Assembly (NCBI RefSeq): GCF_025318105.1
Contig: NZ_JAOANI010000019.1
Coordinates: 186,001 to 250,000 of the forward strand
DNA from: Venatoribacter pacificus
GTDB taxonomy: Bacteria > Pseudomonadota > Gammaproteobacteria > Pseudomonadales > Oceanobacteraceae
Direction: 5' to 3'
DNA: 64,000 bases
The notes beneath the pieces were generated by a model. It had not been told where the DNA came from, did not search any database, and saw only the letters and a list, made by a program, of their open reading frames with translations. Of the stretch, positions 26,463 to 34,756 are shown piece after piece. Every line of letters begins with the position of its first letter. Position 1 is the first letter of the stretch. A program made the translations under genes and the position numbers.

Positions 26463-27104
26463 ATGCTGCAAGGAAGCCTGACGGGTTTTACGCTCGTCTT
26501 TCTGCTGGTCGCATTGGCCGTTATCGTTGTGCTCTGGTGGGGACGCGACTGGTTTATCCAATGGCTGAAAGGTACCGCCGGACTGATTCTGCTTATCAGT
26601 AGTGTCATTGCAGTGTTTATGCTGGTTGATGTCTGGAGCTATAAGCAGCTGCTTAAAGAAGAGCCTTTGGTCAGTGTCAGCGTGTATCAGCTGGATGATC
26701 AGGTATTTGATCTGACCCTGGTGGATAACGATAACCAGGAGCGTCGCTTTAAGATTCTGGGAGATCAGTGGCAGCTGGATGTACGTTTACTGGTCTGGAA
26801 AGGACCGTTTGCCGCACTTGGTGCCAGCCCGTTATACCGTCTTGACCGCCTTTCTGGCCGCTATCTCTCACTGGAGCAGGAACGCACGGCAGAACGCACC
26901 GTTTACAGCCTGGCGGAGTCACGCTGGTTCGATCTGTGGGACTCGTTGCGTCATCATAAACTTTGGCTGGATGCTCAGTTTGGCAGTGCTGTGTATATGC
27001 CATTGGTTAATGGTGCTGTGTATTCCGTGCAGTTAACACCGAAAGGACTCATTGCCCGGCCATTGAACGATGTGGCGGAGCAGGCGCTTCAGGGGGAGTG
27101 GTAA
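26463..27104 (+). CDS. Conserved membrane protein of unknown function
   Basis: A 213-residue protein with two N-terminal membrane helices (about residues 8-25 and 38-55) and a soluble, presumably periplasmic, C-terminal domain rich in beta-type segments (WQLDVRLLVWKGP, YRLDRLSGRY, WFDLWDSLRHHKLWLDAQFGSAVYMP). Pseudomonas relatives next to fimL are sometimes labelled cation/multidrug efflux pump, but nothing here supports transport: there are too few helices. Its start lies one base past the fimL stop, so the two are an operon and may share a role. It ends at a strong terminator. Confidence 0.75.
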   Translation: MLQGSLTGFTLVFLLVALAVIVVLWWGRDWFIQWLKGTAGLILLISSVIAVFMLVDVWSYKQLLKEEPLVSVSVYQLDDQVFDLTLVDNDNQERRFKILGDQWQLDVRLLVWKGPFAALGASPLYRLDRLSGRYLSLEQERTAERTVYSLAESRWFDLWDSLRHHKLWLDAQFGSAVYMPLVNGAVYSVQLTPKGLIARPLNDVAEQALQGEW

Positions 27105-27142
27105 TCAGCAATGCCTGTTCAGGTGGCGGGCATAAACAGCAG

Positions 27143-27180
27143 GCATAAAAAAAGCGACCGGAAGGTCGCTTTTTTTATGC
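27143..27180. terminator. Bidirectional terminator before the SCP2 gene
   Basis: A perfect 17-bp inverted repeat (GCATAAAAAAAGCGACC / GGTCGCTTTTTTTATGC) with loop GGAA between convergent genes. Confidence 0.94.
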
Positions 27181-27189
27181 ATTCAGCAA

Positions 27190-27504
27190 TTAAGCAGGGA
27201 AGAATTCGCCCAGCTTGGTTGCCAGCATCATGTCGCCTTCAACACGCAGTTGACCAGACATGAAAGCTTGCATGCCGTCAGTCTCACCAGAAGCGATACC
27301 AGCGAAGGTCTCGGTGTTCATGATCAGAGTAACGTTAGCGTCGTCGTTAGCACCTTCAGCAACAGCACAAGTGCCGTCTTTAACGATCAGGTGGTAAGTT
27401 TCGCCGTCTTCAATGTTGAATTGGAAGATCAGATCAACGCCAGCAGCAGCAGCGGCGTTGAACTTGCTGTTCATGGTTTCGATGATTTCTGCAACAGATG
27501 CCAT
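27190..27504 (-). CDS. Small SCP2 sterol-carrier-domain protein
   Basis: A 104-residue single SCP2 domain (MASVAEIIETMNSKF, FQFNIEDGETYHLIVKDG, DANVTLIMNTETFAGIASGE, GQLRVEGDMMLATKLGEFF). SCP2 domains bind hydrophobic ligands such as acyl chains; bacterial stand-alone versions have no assigned ligand. No signal peptide, so cytoplasmic. The start was set at 27504 from family alignment by eye, since upstream in-frame codons encode no domain sequence. Codon choice is biased toward frequent codons and the promoter is near consensus, suggesting high expression. Confidence 0.88.
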   Translation of the reverse strand: MASVAEIIETMNSKFNAAAAAGVDLIFQFNIEDGETYHLIVKDGTCAVAEGANDDANVTLIMNTETFAGIASGETDGMQAFMSGQLRVEGDMMLATKLGEFFPA

Positions 27505-27604
27505 AACGGTTTCCTTATTATTGCTACAAAAGACAGGAGATCTGCTGATGGGTGAGGCGCATATCAGCATCCTGTCAGGACTTTGTCTTACGTCAGACCG
27601 CACA

Positions 27605-27633
27605 ACTCTATGGGCTGGCAAGGTGGGTGTCAA
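27605..27633 (-). promoter_or_regulatory. Near-consensus promoter of the SCP2 gene
   Basis: On the minus strand, a perfect TTGACA (27633-27628), 17-bp spacer and TAGAGT (27610-27605), giving a leader of about 90 nt before the SCP2 start. Confidence 0.65.
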
Positions 27634-27676
27634 CGAAAAATCATACGATTGTTTGAAACGCAGAAAGTGCGCTGAC

Positions 27677-27704
27677 TTGTACGCGTCTGCCATTCAGTTA
27701 TGCT
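27677..27704 (+). promoter_or_regulatory. Candidate sohB promoter
   Basis: TTGTAC (27677-27682), 16-bp spacer, TATGCT (27699-27704), 35 bp before the preferred GTG start of sohB. An upstream in-frame ATG overlaps the -10, another reason to reject it as the start. Confidence 0.5.
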
Positions 27705-27738
27705 TGCGGACTATTTTAAATTCATTAAGGAACAAAGC

Positions 27739-28800
27739 GTGGAATTCCTGGCAGAGTACGGAGCTTTTCTGTTGAAGGCTGTCACCATTGTGGTGGCCAT
27801 TCTGGTTGTTATCGGGGGCGTGGTTTCCATCAGCATGCGTAACCGTCGTTCAGACGATGGTGAACTGGTTGTAAAAAAGCTCAATGATGAGCTGGATAAT
27901 CATAAAGAAGATCTTGAGTACGCGCTGTATTCAAAAGAAGAGCTGAAAGCGCTGGAAAAAGATAAGAAGAAAGAAGACAAAGCGAAAGAAAAAGCTGAGA
28001 AAAAACGTCTCAAAGACGGGCTGGAAGCCACCGACAAGCGTAAGCGCGTCTATGTTCTCGATTTTGATGGTGATATTCAGGCCAGTCAGGTTGAGCTGAT
28101 GCGCCAGGAAATCACCGCGGTACTGACCATGGCAACCGCCGAAGACGAAGTGGTTGTCCGTCTGGAAAGTGGTGGCGGTATGGTGCATTCCTACGGACTG
28201 GGGGCCTCTCAGCTCAAGCGTATCCGTGATCACGGTATCCCGCTGACCGTATGTGTCGACAAAGTGGCCGCCAGTGGTGGTTATATGATGGCGTGTCTGG
28301 CCAATCGTATTGTTGCCGCACCGTTCGCCATTATCGGTTCTATTGGTGTGGTCGCTCAGCTGCCTAACTTTAATCGCTTGCTGAAAAAGCACGACGTTGA
28401 TTATGAGCTGTTCACCGCCGGTGAATACAAGCGCACCGTCACCATGTTTGGCCATAACTCAGAGAAGGCTAAAGACAAGTTCCAGTCGGATCTGGAAGAT
28501 ACCCATGAACTGTTTAAAGACCATGTTAAACAAAGCCGTCCCGGTGTTGATATCGAAGCGGTTGCCACCGGCGATATCTGGTACGGACAGCAGGCATTGG
28601 ATCATAGTCTGATTGATGAAGTTGGCACCAGCGACGATTATCTGGTCACCGCCTGTGCCAGCAGTGATGTGTACAGCGTGCGCTATGAGCACAAAAAATC
28701 CTTGCAGGAAAAACTGGGCCTGGCGGTGCAGAAAGGGGCTGAAGGCGCATTTACCCGCCTGCTGACCCTGCTCAATAAGCAACAGCAAACCAAAGGCTGA
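27739..28800 (+). CDS. sohB: Inner-membrane serine protease SohB
   Basis: A 353-residue S49 (SppA-type) peptidase. MEFLAEYGAFLLK matches the E. coli SohB N-terminus, supporting the GTG at 27739, which has an AAGGA site seven bases upstream. It has one membrane helix (about residues 11-32), a highly charged Lys/Glu coiled segment (about 70-100), and a periplasmic protease domain with Ser179 in KVAASGGYMMA and Lys231 in AGEYKRTVTMFG, the expected catalytic dyad. It probably clears signal peptides or envelope proteins. acuI follows after 23 bp, as in Pseudomonas. Confidence 0.94.
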   Translation: MEFLAEYGAFLLKAVTIVVAILVVIGGVVSISMRNRRSDDGELVVKKLNDELDNHKEDLEYALYSKEELKALEKDKKKEDKAKEKAEKKRLKDGLEATDKRKRVYVLDFDGDIQASQVELMRQEITAVLTMATAEDEVVVRLESGGGMVHSYGLGASQLKRIRDHGIPLTVCVDKVAASGGYMMACLANRIVAAPFAIIGSIGVVAQLPNFNRLLKKHDVDYELFTAGEYKRTVTMFGHNSEKAKDKFQSDLEDTHELFKDHVKQSRPGVDIEAVATGDIWYGQQALDHSLIDEVGTSDDYLVTACASSDVYSVRYEHKKSLQEKLGLAVQKGAEGAFTRLLTLLNKQQQTKG

Positions 28801-28823
28801 AGCCCCAAAAATAAGGAGTAACT

Positions 28824-29816
28824 ATGACTTTTCTCGCATACCGGGTAGAAGAAACTGAACAAGGCATCCAGGCCGCATGGCAGACGCTGAATGACGATGA
28901 TTTACCCGCCGGTGATGTGCTGATTGATGTGGCTTACTCCTCGGTCAATTATAAAGATGCGCTGTCCGCCAGTGGCAATAAAGGCGTTACCCGCGCCTAT
29001 CCGCATACACCGGGGATTGATGTGGCCGGTACCGTATTAGCCAGCAATGATCCGCAGTTCAAAACCGGTGACGAAGTCGTCGTGTTCGGCTACGACCTGG
29101 GCATGAACACGGCCGGTGGTTTTGGCCAGCATGTGCGTGTGCCGGCCGGCTGGGTGCTACACAAGCCGCAAACGCTGAGCATGGCGCAGGCCATGGCCTG
29201 GGGTACCGCAGGTTTTACCGCAGCTCTGAGCCTGCAAAAACTGGAGCGTGCCGGTATCCGCCCTGATGCGGGACCTGTGGTTGTTACCGGTGCAACCGGA
29301 GGCGTGGGTTCGGTAGCGGTCGCGTTGCTGGCGAAGCAGGGCTACGAGGTCGTGGCGCTGTCCGGCAAGCCTGAGCAGGAAAATTTTCTGAAAGGTCTGG
29401 GAGCAAGCCGGGTGATCGGTCGTGATGAGGTCCTGGCATTGAAGGGTAAAGCGATGGCCAAGCCGTTATATCAGGCCGCTATCGACACCGTTGGCGGTGA
29501 TCTGGTATCCGCCTTGATTCCGCAGATTCAACCGGAAGGCGCGGTAACCACCTGCGGCATGATTGCTGGCGTCAAGATCGAAGCCAGTGTCTTCCCGTTT
29601 ATTCTGCGCGGCGTGAGCCTGCTGGGTGTGGATTCGGTCGAGATACCTCTGGCTGATAAGCAGGCGGTACTGAACAAAGTAGCCGATGCCTGGCAGCTGC
29701 CACAATTAGAGGGTATGACTACTGAAATTGGTCGCAGCGAGCTTCCTGCCGTGCTGGCGGCAATTCTGGCCGGTCAGGGGGTTGGCCGTTACCGGGTGAA
29801 TTTACAGCGCGACTGA
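28824..29816 (+). CDS. acuI: YhdH/AcuI family NADPH-dependent oxidoreductase (acrylyl-CoA reductase type)
   Basis: A 330-residue zinc-free medium-chain dehydrogenase. SSVNYKDALSASGNKGVTRAYPHTPGIDVAGTV (split across residues 36-66) and GFGQHVRVPAGWVL are YhdH/AcuI signatures; the cofactor motif GATGGVGSVAVALL lies near residues 155-168. AcuI reduces toxic acryloyl-CoA to propionyl-CoA, for example during DMSP breakdown, while E. coli YhdH has the same activity in vitro. No other DMSP genes are nearby. An AAGGAG site precedes the ATG, and a strong terminator follows. Confidence 0.88.
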   Translation: MTFLAYRVEETEQGIQAAWQTLNDDDLPAGDVLIDVAYSSVNYKDALSASGNKGVTRAYPHTPGIDVAGTVLASNDPQFKTGDEVVVFGYDLGMNTAGGFGQHVRVPAGWVLHKPQTLSMAQAMAWGTAGFTAALSLQKLERAGIRPDAGPVVVTGATGGVGSVAVALLAKQGYEVVALSGKPEQENFLKGLGASRVIGRDEVLALKGKAMAKPLYQAAIDTVGGDLVSALIPQIQPEGAVTTCGMIAGVKIEASVFPFILRGVSLLGVDSVEIPLADKQAVLNKVADAWQLPQLEGMTTEIGRSELPAVLAAILAGQGVGRYRVNLQRD

Positions 29817-29858
29817 TGCGTTTCAGTGTTGCTTGTTATTTGTACTATGTTGGTTAAG

Positions 29859-29883
29859 AAGCCCCGCAGCGCGGGGCTTTTTT
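29859..29883 (+). terminator. Terminator after acuI
   Basis: GCCCCGC / GCGGGGC stem with a 3-nt loop and a run of six to seven T residues. Confidence 0.92.
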
Positions 29884-29902
29884 ATGTTCAGTGCTTTATA
29901 TG

Positions 29903-29919
29903 CTGTCATTTTCTGGCAG
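29903..29919. promoter_or_regulatory. Candidate operator upstream of the WYL regulator
   Basis: CTGTCA-N5-TGGCAG, an imperfect palindrome 29 bp before the regulator ATG. A closely related site occurs at the 3' end of the same gene (30648-30664), which makes autoregulation plausible. Confidence 0.5.
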
Positions 29920-29947
29920 TATGGCGCTTTTCTCTGTCGGAGCTGTA

Positions 29948-30661
29948 ATGAGCCGTTCTCAACGCCTGTTGGATCTTATCCAGCTGCTGCGCAGCTATCG
30001 TTTTCCTGTGTCCGGCGCCGAGCTGGCGGAGCGGCTGGGAATATCGTTACGTACCCTTTACCGCGATATTGCCACGCTGCAGCAGCAGGGAGCGAACATT
30101 GAAGGCGAGGCCGGTGTTGGTTATATGCTCAAGCCCGGTTTTATGCTGCCGCCGCTGATGTTCAGTGAGGAGGAGCTGGAAGCGCTGGTACTGGGTATGC
30201 GTTGGGTGGCCGGGCGTACCGATACGCAGATGGCGGTGGCAGCGAGCAGTGCGCTGAGCCGGATTGCAGCCGTATTGCCGCAGGATCTGCGCGATTCACT
30301 GGATGCTAATGCACTGTTGGTCGGGCCTGCTACCCAACGTATGGAAGACCGTGTGGATGTTGCGACGCTGCGCCGGGCCATCCGCAGCGGACATAAGGTT
30401 AATATCGATTACTGCGATCAGAATGGTCAGGGCTCGCAACGGCTGATCTGGCCTTTTGCGCTGGGATATTTTGACCGCGTGCGGGTGTTGGTTGCCTGGT
30501 GTGAAATGCGCCAGGATTTCCGTCACTTTCGCACGGACCGGATTCTGGCACTGACACCGCTTGAAAAGCGCTACCCGCGCCGGCGTCAGCTGTTATTGGC
30601 GGAATGGCGTAAGGTGGTCGGTGTAAAAGCGCAAACCATTCACACTGCTGACAAAAACTGA
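29948..30661 (+). CDS. YafY-type HTH-WYL transcriptional regulator
   Basis: A 237-residue DeoR-like regulator. The N-terminal HTH_11 domain (residues 1-60: MSRSQRLLDLIQLLRSY, LAERLGISLRTLYRDIATLQ) is followed by a winged GEAGVGYMLKPG segment and a WYL domain (about 135-200: RRAIRSGHKVNIDY, LIWPFALGYFDRVRVLVAWCE, FRHFRTDRI). WYL domains sense ligands such as nucleic acids or small molecules. Start 29948 was chosen because the helix-turn-helix begins there and upstream codons hold the operator. It is followed by a VOC-family gene, its likely target. Confidence 0.88.
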   Translation: MSRSQRLLDLIQLLRSYRFPVSGAELAERLGISLRTLYRDIATLQQQGANIEGEAGVGYMLKPGFMLPPLMFSEEELEALVLGMRWVAGRTDTQMAVAASSALSRIAAVLPQDLRDSLDANALLVGPATQRMEDRVDVATLRRAIRSGHKVNIDYCDQNGQGSQRLIWPFALGYFDRVRVLVAWCEMRQDFRHFRTDRILALTPLEKRYPRRRQLLLAEWRKVVGVKAQTIHTADKN

Positions 30662-30664
30662 CAG
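30648..30664. promoter_or_regulatory. Second candidate operator before the VOC-family gene
   Basis: CTGACA-N5-TGACAG. Its reverse complement, CTGTCA-N5-TGTCAG, differs little from the site at 29903-29919. It overlaps the regulator stop codon and lies 74 bp upstream of the next gene. Confidence 0.5.
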
Positions 30665-30737
30665 CAAGCGACGATATTCTGTGCGGACTGGAGCCAGGCT
30701 CCGGATTATCGATAACACTCCGTACAGGAATATCCCG

Positions 30738-31118
30738 ATGTTAAATCCCAATCTTGTTGTTTTTTATGTGAACGATGCCCGCCGCAGTGCGGAGTTTTAT
30801 GCCGGTCTGCTCGACTGGGTAGCACTTGAGTCAACAGACTCTTTTGCTTTGTTTGCCCCGACTCCGGCCTTTCGGCTGGGTGTCTGGTCGCGCTATGACG
30901 TGCAGCCGAACGTCAGCGGCACACAACTTTCGGGTTGTGGTGAAGTCGCGATTCCGGTGGCCGATGCCGCTCAGGTAGATGCACTGTATGCCGATTGGTC
31001 TGCACGGCAGGTAGCCGTTGCTCAGGCTCCGGTTATGATGGACTTTGGTTATACCTTTACCGTACTGGACCCGGACGGCCATCGTTTACGTGTCTATGCG
31101 CCTGCCATGCGCAACTGA
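30738..31118 (+). CDS. VOC superfamily (glyoxalase/bleomycin resistance-like) protein
   Basis: A 126-residue protein with the paired beta-alpha-beta-beta-beta modules of the vicinal oxygen chelate fold: NLVVFYVNDARRSAEFYAGLLDW at the start and GEVAIPVADAAQVDALYADW then FGYTFTVLDPDGHRLRVYAP at the end. Relatives include glyoxalases, dioxygenases and drug-binding proteins. The metal ligands are not clearly complete, so the activity is open. AGGA lies nine bases before the ATG at 30738. Placement after a WYL regulator with flanking operators suggests it is that regulator's target. Confidence 0.8.
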   Translation: MLNPNLVVFYVNDARRSAEFYAGLLDWVALESTDSFALFAPTPAFRLGVWSRYDVQPNVSGTQLSGCGEVAIPVADAAQVDALYADWSARQVAVAQAPVMMDFGYTFTVLDPDGHRLRVYAPAMRN

Positions 31119-31147
31119 ACCGAGATGCGGCGGCCATCGGGCGGGGC

Positions 31148-32308
31148 TTAATCCCGCCGCAGTTTATCGCTGACGGCAATGGGGTTTGGCAGGCTGAACA
31201 CCACGATGTAGCTTGAAATGACAAAGGTCAGAATGGCCGTCGCCTGAATCAGCAATGAGCCCTGTTCGCTGAGCAGGGCGCTTTGCACGGCGACAAAGCC
31301 GATCAATAATGAAAACTCACTGATCTGACCGAGGCGCAGACCGACATCCCAGGCCAGTTCGCGCCGTTCGCTGAAGCGTCCCAGCAACAGACGGAAGCTG
31401 ACCGGCTTAAGCACCAGAACCAGCAGCGCCAGCAGCATGGCGGGCAGGGCGACATCGGCCAGCAGTTGCAGATTGAAGCGCGCGCCCAGGGCAAAGAAAA
31501 ACATTACCAGAAAGAAATCCCGCAACGGCTTCAGGCTGATAGCAATAAACTGCGCTATCGGACTGGTCGCAAGGGTAACGCCAGCGATAAAGGCCCCGAT
31601 TTCGTGGGTTAAACCAACCAGTTTGGCACCTTCCGCCACGGCCAGGCACCAGCCGATGGCCAGAATAAACAGGTACTCGTGATAGCGGTCAAAACGCACA
31701 ATCAGCGGCAGTAACACGCCTTTGACCAACAGGTAGCAAGCCACTGCCAGTAAGGGGAGCGCAATAAAGGGTTGCCATACCGGCATGCTGCTACCGCCTT
31801 CGAGCACGCCAAGCAGAATCAACACCAGAATGGCCAGCATGTCCTGAATCAGCAGCAGGCCGATCATCAGCTCACCAATATGTTTGTGATGCAGTACGGT
31901 GGTGGGCAGCAGCTTCAGACCAATGATGGTGCTGGAAAACATCATTGCCAGGCCAATGATAACGCTGTCCATGGTGCTGAAACCAAAAGCCTGTGTCAGA
32001 GCGAAACCTGCGGCAAAAAACACCAGCGAGCTGGCCAGTGCCACCAGCATGGCTTTACGCAACACGGCAAACAGCGCCGAGGGCTGCATATCGAGTCCGA
32101 GCAGAAACAACAGAAAAATAATGCCGATATCGGCCATGTCGGCCAGCTCATCCGGGTGTTCAATCCAGCCCATGCCAAACGGCCCGACAATGGCGCCAAG
32201 GGCGATATAAGCAATCAACAGCGGTTGGCGGGTGAACAGAGCAAAAGTCGCCAGCACCATGGCACCAGCAAAGACGAGGAAAAAGGAAAAGACGATATCT
32301 TGCGGCAT
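31148..32308 (-). CDS. CPA2-family cation:proton antiporter (Kef/YbaL-like membrane domain)
   Basis: A 386-residue polytopic protein: about 12 hydrophobic segments with the CPA2 motifs LIAYIALGAIVGPFG (residues 29-43), DIGIIFLLFLLGLDM (near 60) and FSSTIIGLKLL (near 123). The C-terminal TrkA-N nucleotide-binding domain of KefB/KefC/YbaL is missing: the protein stops right after the last helix with SDKLRRD. It probably exchanges K+ or Na+ for H+ in the inner membrane. It may be a natural short form or part of a split system; no KTN-domain gene is adjacent. Confidence 0.83.
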   Translation of the reverse strand: MPQDIVFSFFLVFAGAMVLATFALFTRQPLLIAYIALGAIVGPFGMGWIEHPDELADMADIGIIFLLFLLGLDMQPSALFAVLRKAMLVALASSLVFFAAGFALTQAFGFSTMDSVIIGLAMMFSSTIIGLKLLPTTVLHHKHIGELMIGLLLIQDMLAILVLILLGVLEGGSSMPVWQPFIALPLLAVACYLLVKGVLLPLIVRFDRYHEYLFILAIGWCLAVAEGAKLVGLTHEIGAFIAGVTLATSPIAQFIAISLKPLRDFFLVMFFFALGARFNLQLLADVALPAMLLALLVLVLKPVSFRLLLGRFSERRELAWDVGLRLGQISEFSLLIGFVAVQSALLSEQGSLLIQATAILTFVISSYIVVFSLPNPIAVSDKLRRD

Positions 32309-32456
32309 AACAATCCCCGGAGGCCAGCTGGAGTGATTTGATTGGCCTGCTGAGAGCCTGCTTAGTCAAAACCTAAGAGTACGGCACGGTCGGGGGATGT
32401 GCCATGCCCCCGGCGCAGAATCTGACATTGTCAGCACTGCGTGGGGGCAGAAAGGA

Positions 32457-32945
32457 CTAGCGGCGGCGGAACAGTGGACGCGGATCGTTCACGTCGTTCT
32501 GATAGCTCACCGTAAAGGTCGCAAAAGCGGCCAGCGCATCGTTCAGATCCTGATCGTCGCGCAGGGCAAAGCTGTTAAAGCCGCAGCGGTTCATAAAAAA
32601 CAGCTGATCAATCAGAACATCACCGACAGAACGTAATTCGCCTTTAAAGCCATGACGCTCACGCAGCAGGCGGGCGGTGCTGTAACCCCGGCCATCACTG
32701 AATTTCGGAAAATTCACGGCAATCAGCACAAACTGACGGCAATCATCGCCGATCTGGTCGGCGGTTTCATCGCTGTTCAGCAGCAGGCCGATTTTACCGG
32801 CCTGTGCCAGCGGCAGCAGAGCGGCCGCGTTTTCCTGCCAGCGCTTGAGGCTGATGATGCCGTAATCCGCGATGATGGCGTCGTCTTCAATCAGGTGCCA
32901 CTCGTCGTTGCTGACGAGCTGGCCTTGTTTAATGAGCTGGGCCAT
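32457..32945 (-). CDS. DUF934 protein, sulfite reductase partner
   Basis: A 162-residue cytoplasmic protein of the DUF934 family, almost always encoded directly after the ferredoxin-type sulfite reductase gene in Pseudomonas relatives. The core SDETADQIGDD, QFVLIAVNFPKFSDGRGYSTARLLRER (in two parts) and MNRCGFNSFALR are recognisable. It is thought to assist sulfite reduction or oxidised-sulfur assimilation; the mechanism is unknown. The ATG at 32945 follows GGAGG and overlaps the cysI end by 17 bp, so the two are coupled. Confidence 0.86.
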   Translation of the reverse strand: MAQLIKQGQLVSNDEWHLIEDDAIIADYGIISLKRWQENAAALLPLAQAGKIGLLLNSDETADQIGDDCRQFVLIAVNFPKFSDGRGYSTARLLRERHGFKGELRSVGDVLIDQLFFMNRCGFNSFALRDDQDLNDALAAFATFTVSYQNDVNDPRPLFRRR

Positions 32946-34590
32946 AGATCGCCTCCTTGAATGGGTCGTGACCGAGACGACGGTAGGTCTCGAGGAAGGT
33001 TTCACCTTCGTTGCGTTTGGCAACGTAGAAGTCGAGGATCTTGGCGATGATGTCAGGCATCTGATCGCGGGCGAAGGATGGCCCCAGGATTTTGCCCAGC
33101 GAGGTATTGTCGCCAGCGTTACCGCCGAGGGAGATCTGATAGAACTCTTCACCTTTCTTGTCGACACCCAGTACGCCGATATTGCCGACGTGGTGGTGAC
33201 CACAGGCGTTCATGCAACCGGAAATGTTCAGATCGATTTCGCCCAGATCGTGCAGGTAGTCGAGATCGTCAAAGCGTGCCTGAATCGCTTCGGCCACCGG
33301 AATGGATTTGGCGTTGGCCAGGGCGCAGAAGTCGCCACCCGGGCAGCAGATCATATCGGTCAGCAGACCCAGTGTCGGTGTTGCCAGGCCCAGAGCCTTG
33401 GCTTCCTGCCACAGAGCAAACAACTGGCGCTGTTCAACATCAGCCAGTACCAGATTTTGCTGGTGAGTCGAACGGATTTCACCAAAGCTGTATTGGTCCG
33501 CCAGGGCGGCAATCTGATCCATCTGCTCTGCGGTCACATCACCCGGTGGTGTGCCTTTCTGTTTCAGTGTCAGGGCCACCACGGCATAGCCGGCTTGCTT
33601 GTGCGCCCGGACGTTGCGCTGCAACCAACGGGCAAAGGCGGCGTTTTCGGCGCGGGCTGAGGTCAGCTCGGCAGGTTCATCGCTCAGCGGCAAATAAGAC
33701 GGATCAGTAAAGTGTTTCTTAACTCGATCCAGTTCAGCGCTGGTCAGCTTGCTGTCACCGCTCTTAATGCGTTGCCATTCGGCCTCGACCAGCTCTCGCA
33801 TACGCTCAACACCCAGCGCTTTTACCAGAATCTTGATACGCGCTTTGTACTTGTTGTCACGACGACCGAACTGGTTGTACACGCGGATGATGGCATCGAG
33901 GTAGGTCAGCAGATCTTCTTCCGCCAGGAAACTGCAGATTTCTTCACCGATAATCGGCGTACGGCCGAGGCCGCCACCGACCAGAATACGGTAGCCAATC
34001 TGGCCTTCAGCATTGCGGATGATGTTCACGCCAATGTCGTGTACCTGAATCGCGGCACGGTCGGCACCGGGAACCGCATTCACAGCAATTTTGAACTTAC
34101 GTGGCAGGAAGGCGAATTCCGGGTGGAAGGTAGACCACTGACGGATGATTTCGCAGTACGGGCGCGGATCAACGGTTTCTTCTGCAATCACCCCGGCGTA
34201 TTCGTCGGTGGTGGTGTTGCGGATACAGTTACCGCTGGTCTGCACGGCGTGCATCTGCACTTCGGCCAGATCGGCCAGAATCTGCGGGCACTGCTCCAGT
34301 TTTGGCCAGTTAAACTGAACGTTCTGGCGTGTGGAGAAGTGGGCATAGCCTTTGTCGTATTCGCGTGCAACACGAGCCAGCGCGCGCATTTGAGCAGAAT
34401 TCATCTGACCATAAGGCACGGCAACCCGCAGCATGGGTGCATAACGCTGCACGTAAATGCCGTTTTGCAGGCGCAGTGGCAGGAACTCGTCTTCGGCGAT
34501 TTTGCCGGCGAGGTAGCGCTGCATTTGCCCCTGAAACTGGACAACGCGCTCATTCAGCAGTTGCTGATCGTACTCATCGTATACGTACAT
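32929..34590 (-). CDS. cysI: Ferredoxin/NADPH-type sulfite reductase hemoprotein (nitrite/sulfite reductase family)
   Basis: A 553-residue siroheme/4Fe-4S enzyme that reduces sulfite to sulfide in cysteine synthesis. Two ferredoxin-like halves are visible (YAHFSTRQNVQFNW near residue 80 and FGEIRSTHQQNLVL near 365). The cluster ligands are CCPGGDFC and, about 38 residues on, CMNACGHHH. No separate flavoprotein CysJ is nearby, consistent with the Pseudomonas-type enzyme. It is followed by its DUF934 partner. Upstream DNA is very AT rich, fitting activator-dependent control. Confidence 0.93.
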   Translation of the reverse strand: MYVYDEYDQQLLNERVVQFQGQMQRYLAGKIAEDEFLPLRLQNGIYVQRYAPMLRVAVPYGQMNSAQMRALARVAREYDKGYAHFSTRQNVQFNWPKLEQCPQILADLAEVQMHAVQTSGNCIRNTTTDEYAGVIAEETVDPRPYCEIIRQWSTFHPEFAFLPRKFKIAVNAVPGADRAAIQVHDIGVNIIRNAEGQIGYRILVGGGLGRTPIIGEEICSFLAEEDLLTYLDAIIRVYNQFGRRDNKYKARIKILVKALGVERMRELVEAEWQRIKSGDSKLTSAELDRVKKHFTDPSYLPLSDEPAELTSARAENAAFARWLQRNVRAHKQAGYAVVALTLKQKGTPPGDVTAEQMDQIAALADQYSFGEIRSTHQQNLVLADVEQRQLFALWQEAKALGLATPTLGLLTDMICCPGGDFCALANAKSIPVAEAIQARFDDLDYLHDLGEIDLNISGCMNACGHHHVGNIGVLGVDKKGEEFYQISLGGNAGDNTSLGKILGPSFARDQMPDIIAKILDFYVAKRNEGETFLETYRRLGHDPFKEAIYGPAH

Positions 34591-34639
34591 AAAAAACCGG
34601 TTGCTAACCTGTGGTTATTAGAGAAATCGTTATGGCGGC

Positions 34640-34705
34640 GAACGATAGCAGAGCTTGTATATTCTTAAAATTAATATTTATCTATATACAAATAACCGTT
34701 TGATC
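34640..34705 (-). promoter_or_regulatory. AT-rich control region of cysI, possible CysB site
   Basis: About 65 bp upstream of cysI are far more AT rich than the surroundings and contain TATATAGATAAATATTAAT on the minus strand. CysB activator sites are AT rich and poorly conserved, so this is a positional guess only. A GC hairpin without T tract (34712-34741) separates it from the GDPD gene. Confidence 0.25.
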
Positions 34706-34756
34706 TAGATACGGCGGGGCACGGACTTCACTGTGCCGCCGCTTTCCGCTGCCTGA

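Noticed and set aside
33712..34668. A 318-codon open frame antisense to cysI
   Set aside because: Shadow of the sulfite reductase gene; no motif and improbable composition.
34712..34741. GC-rich hairpin downstream of the GDPD gene as a terminator
   Set aside because: The stem is imperfect with unpaired bases and has no T tract on either strand.
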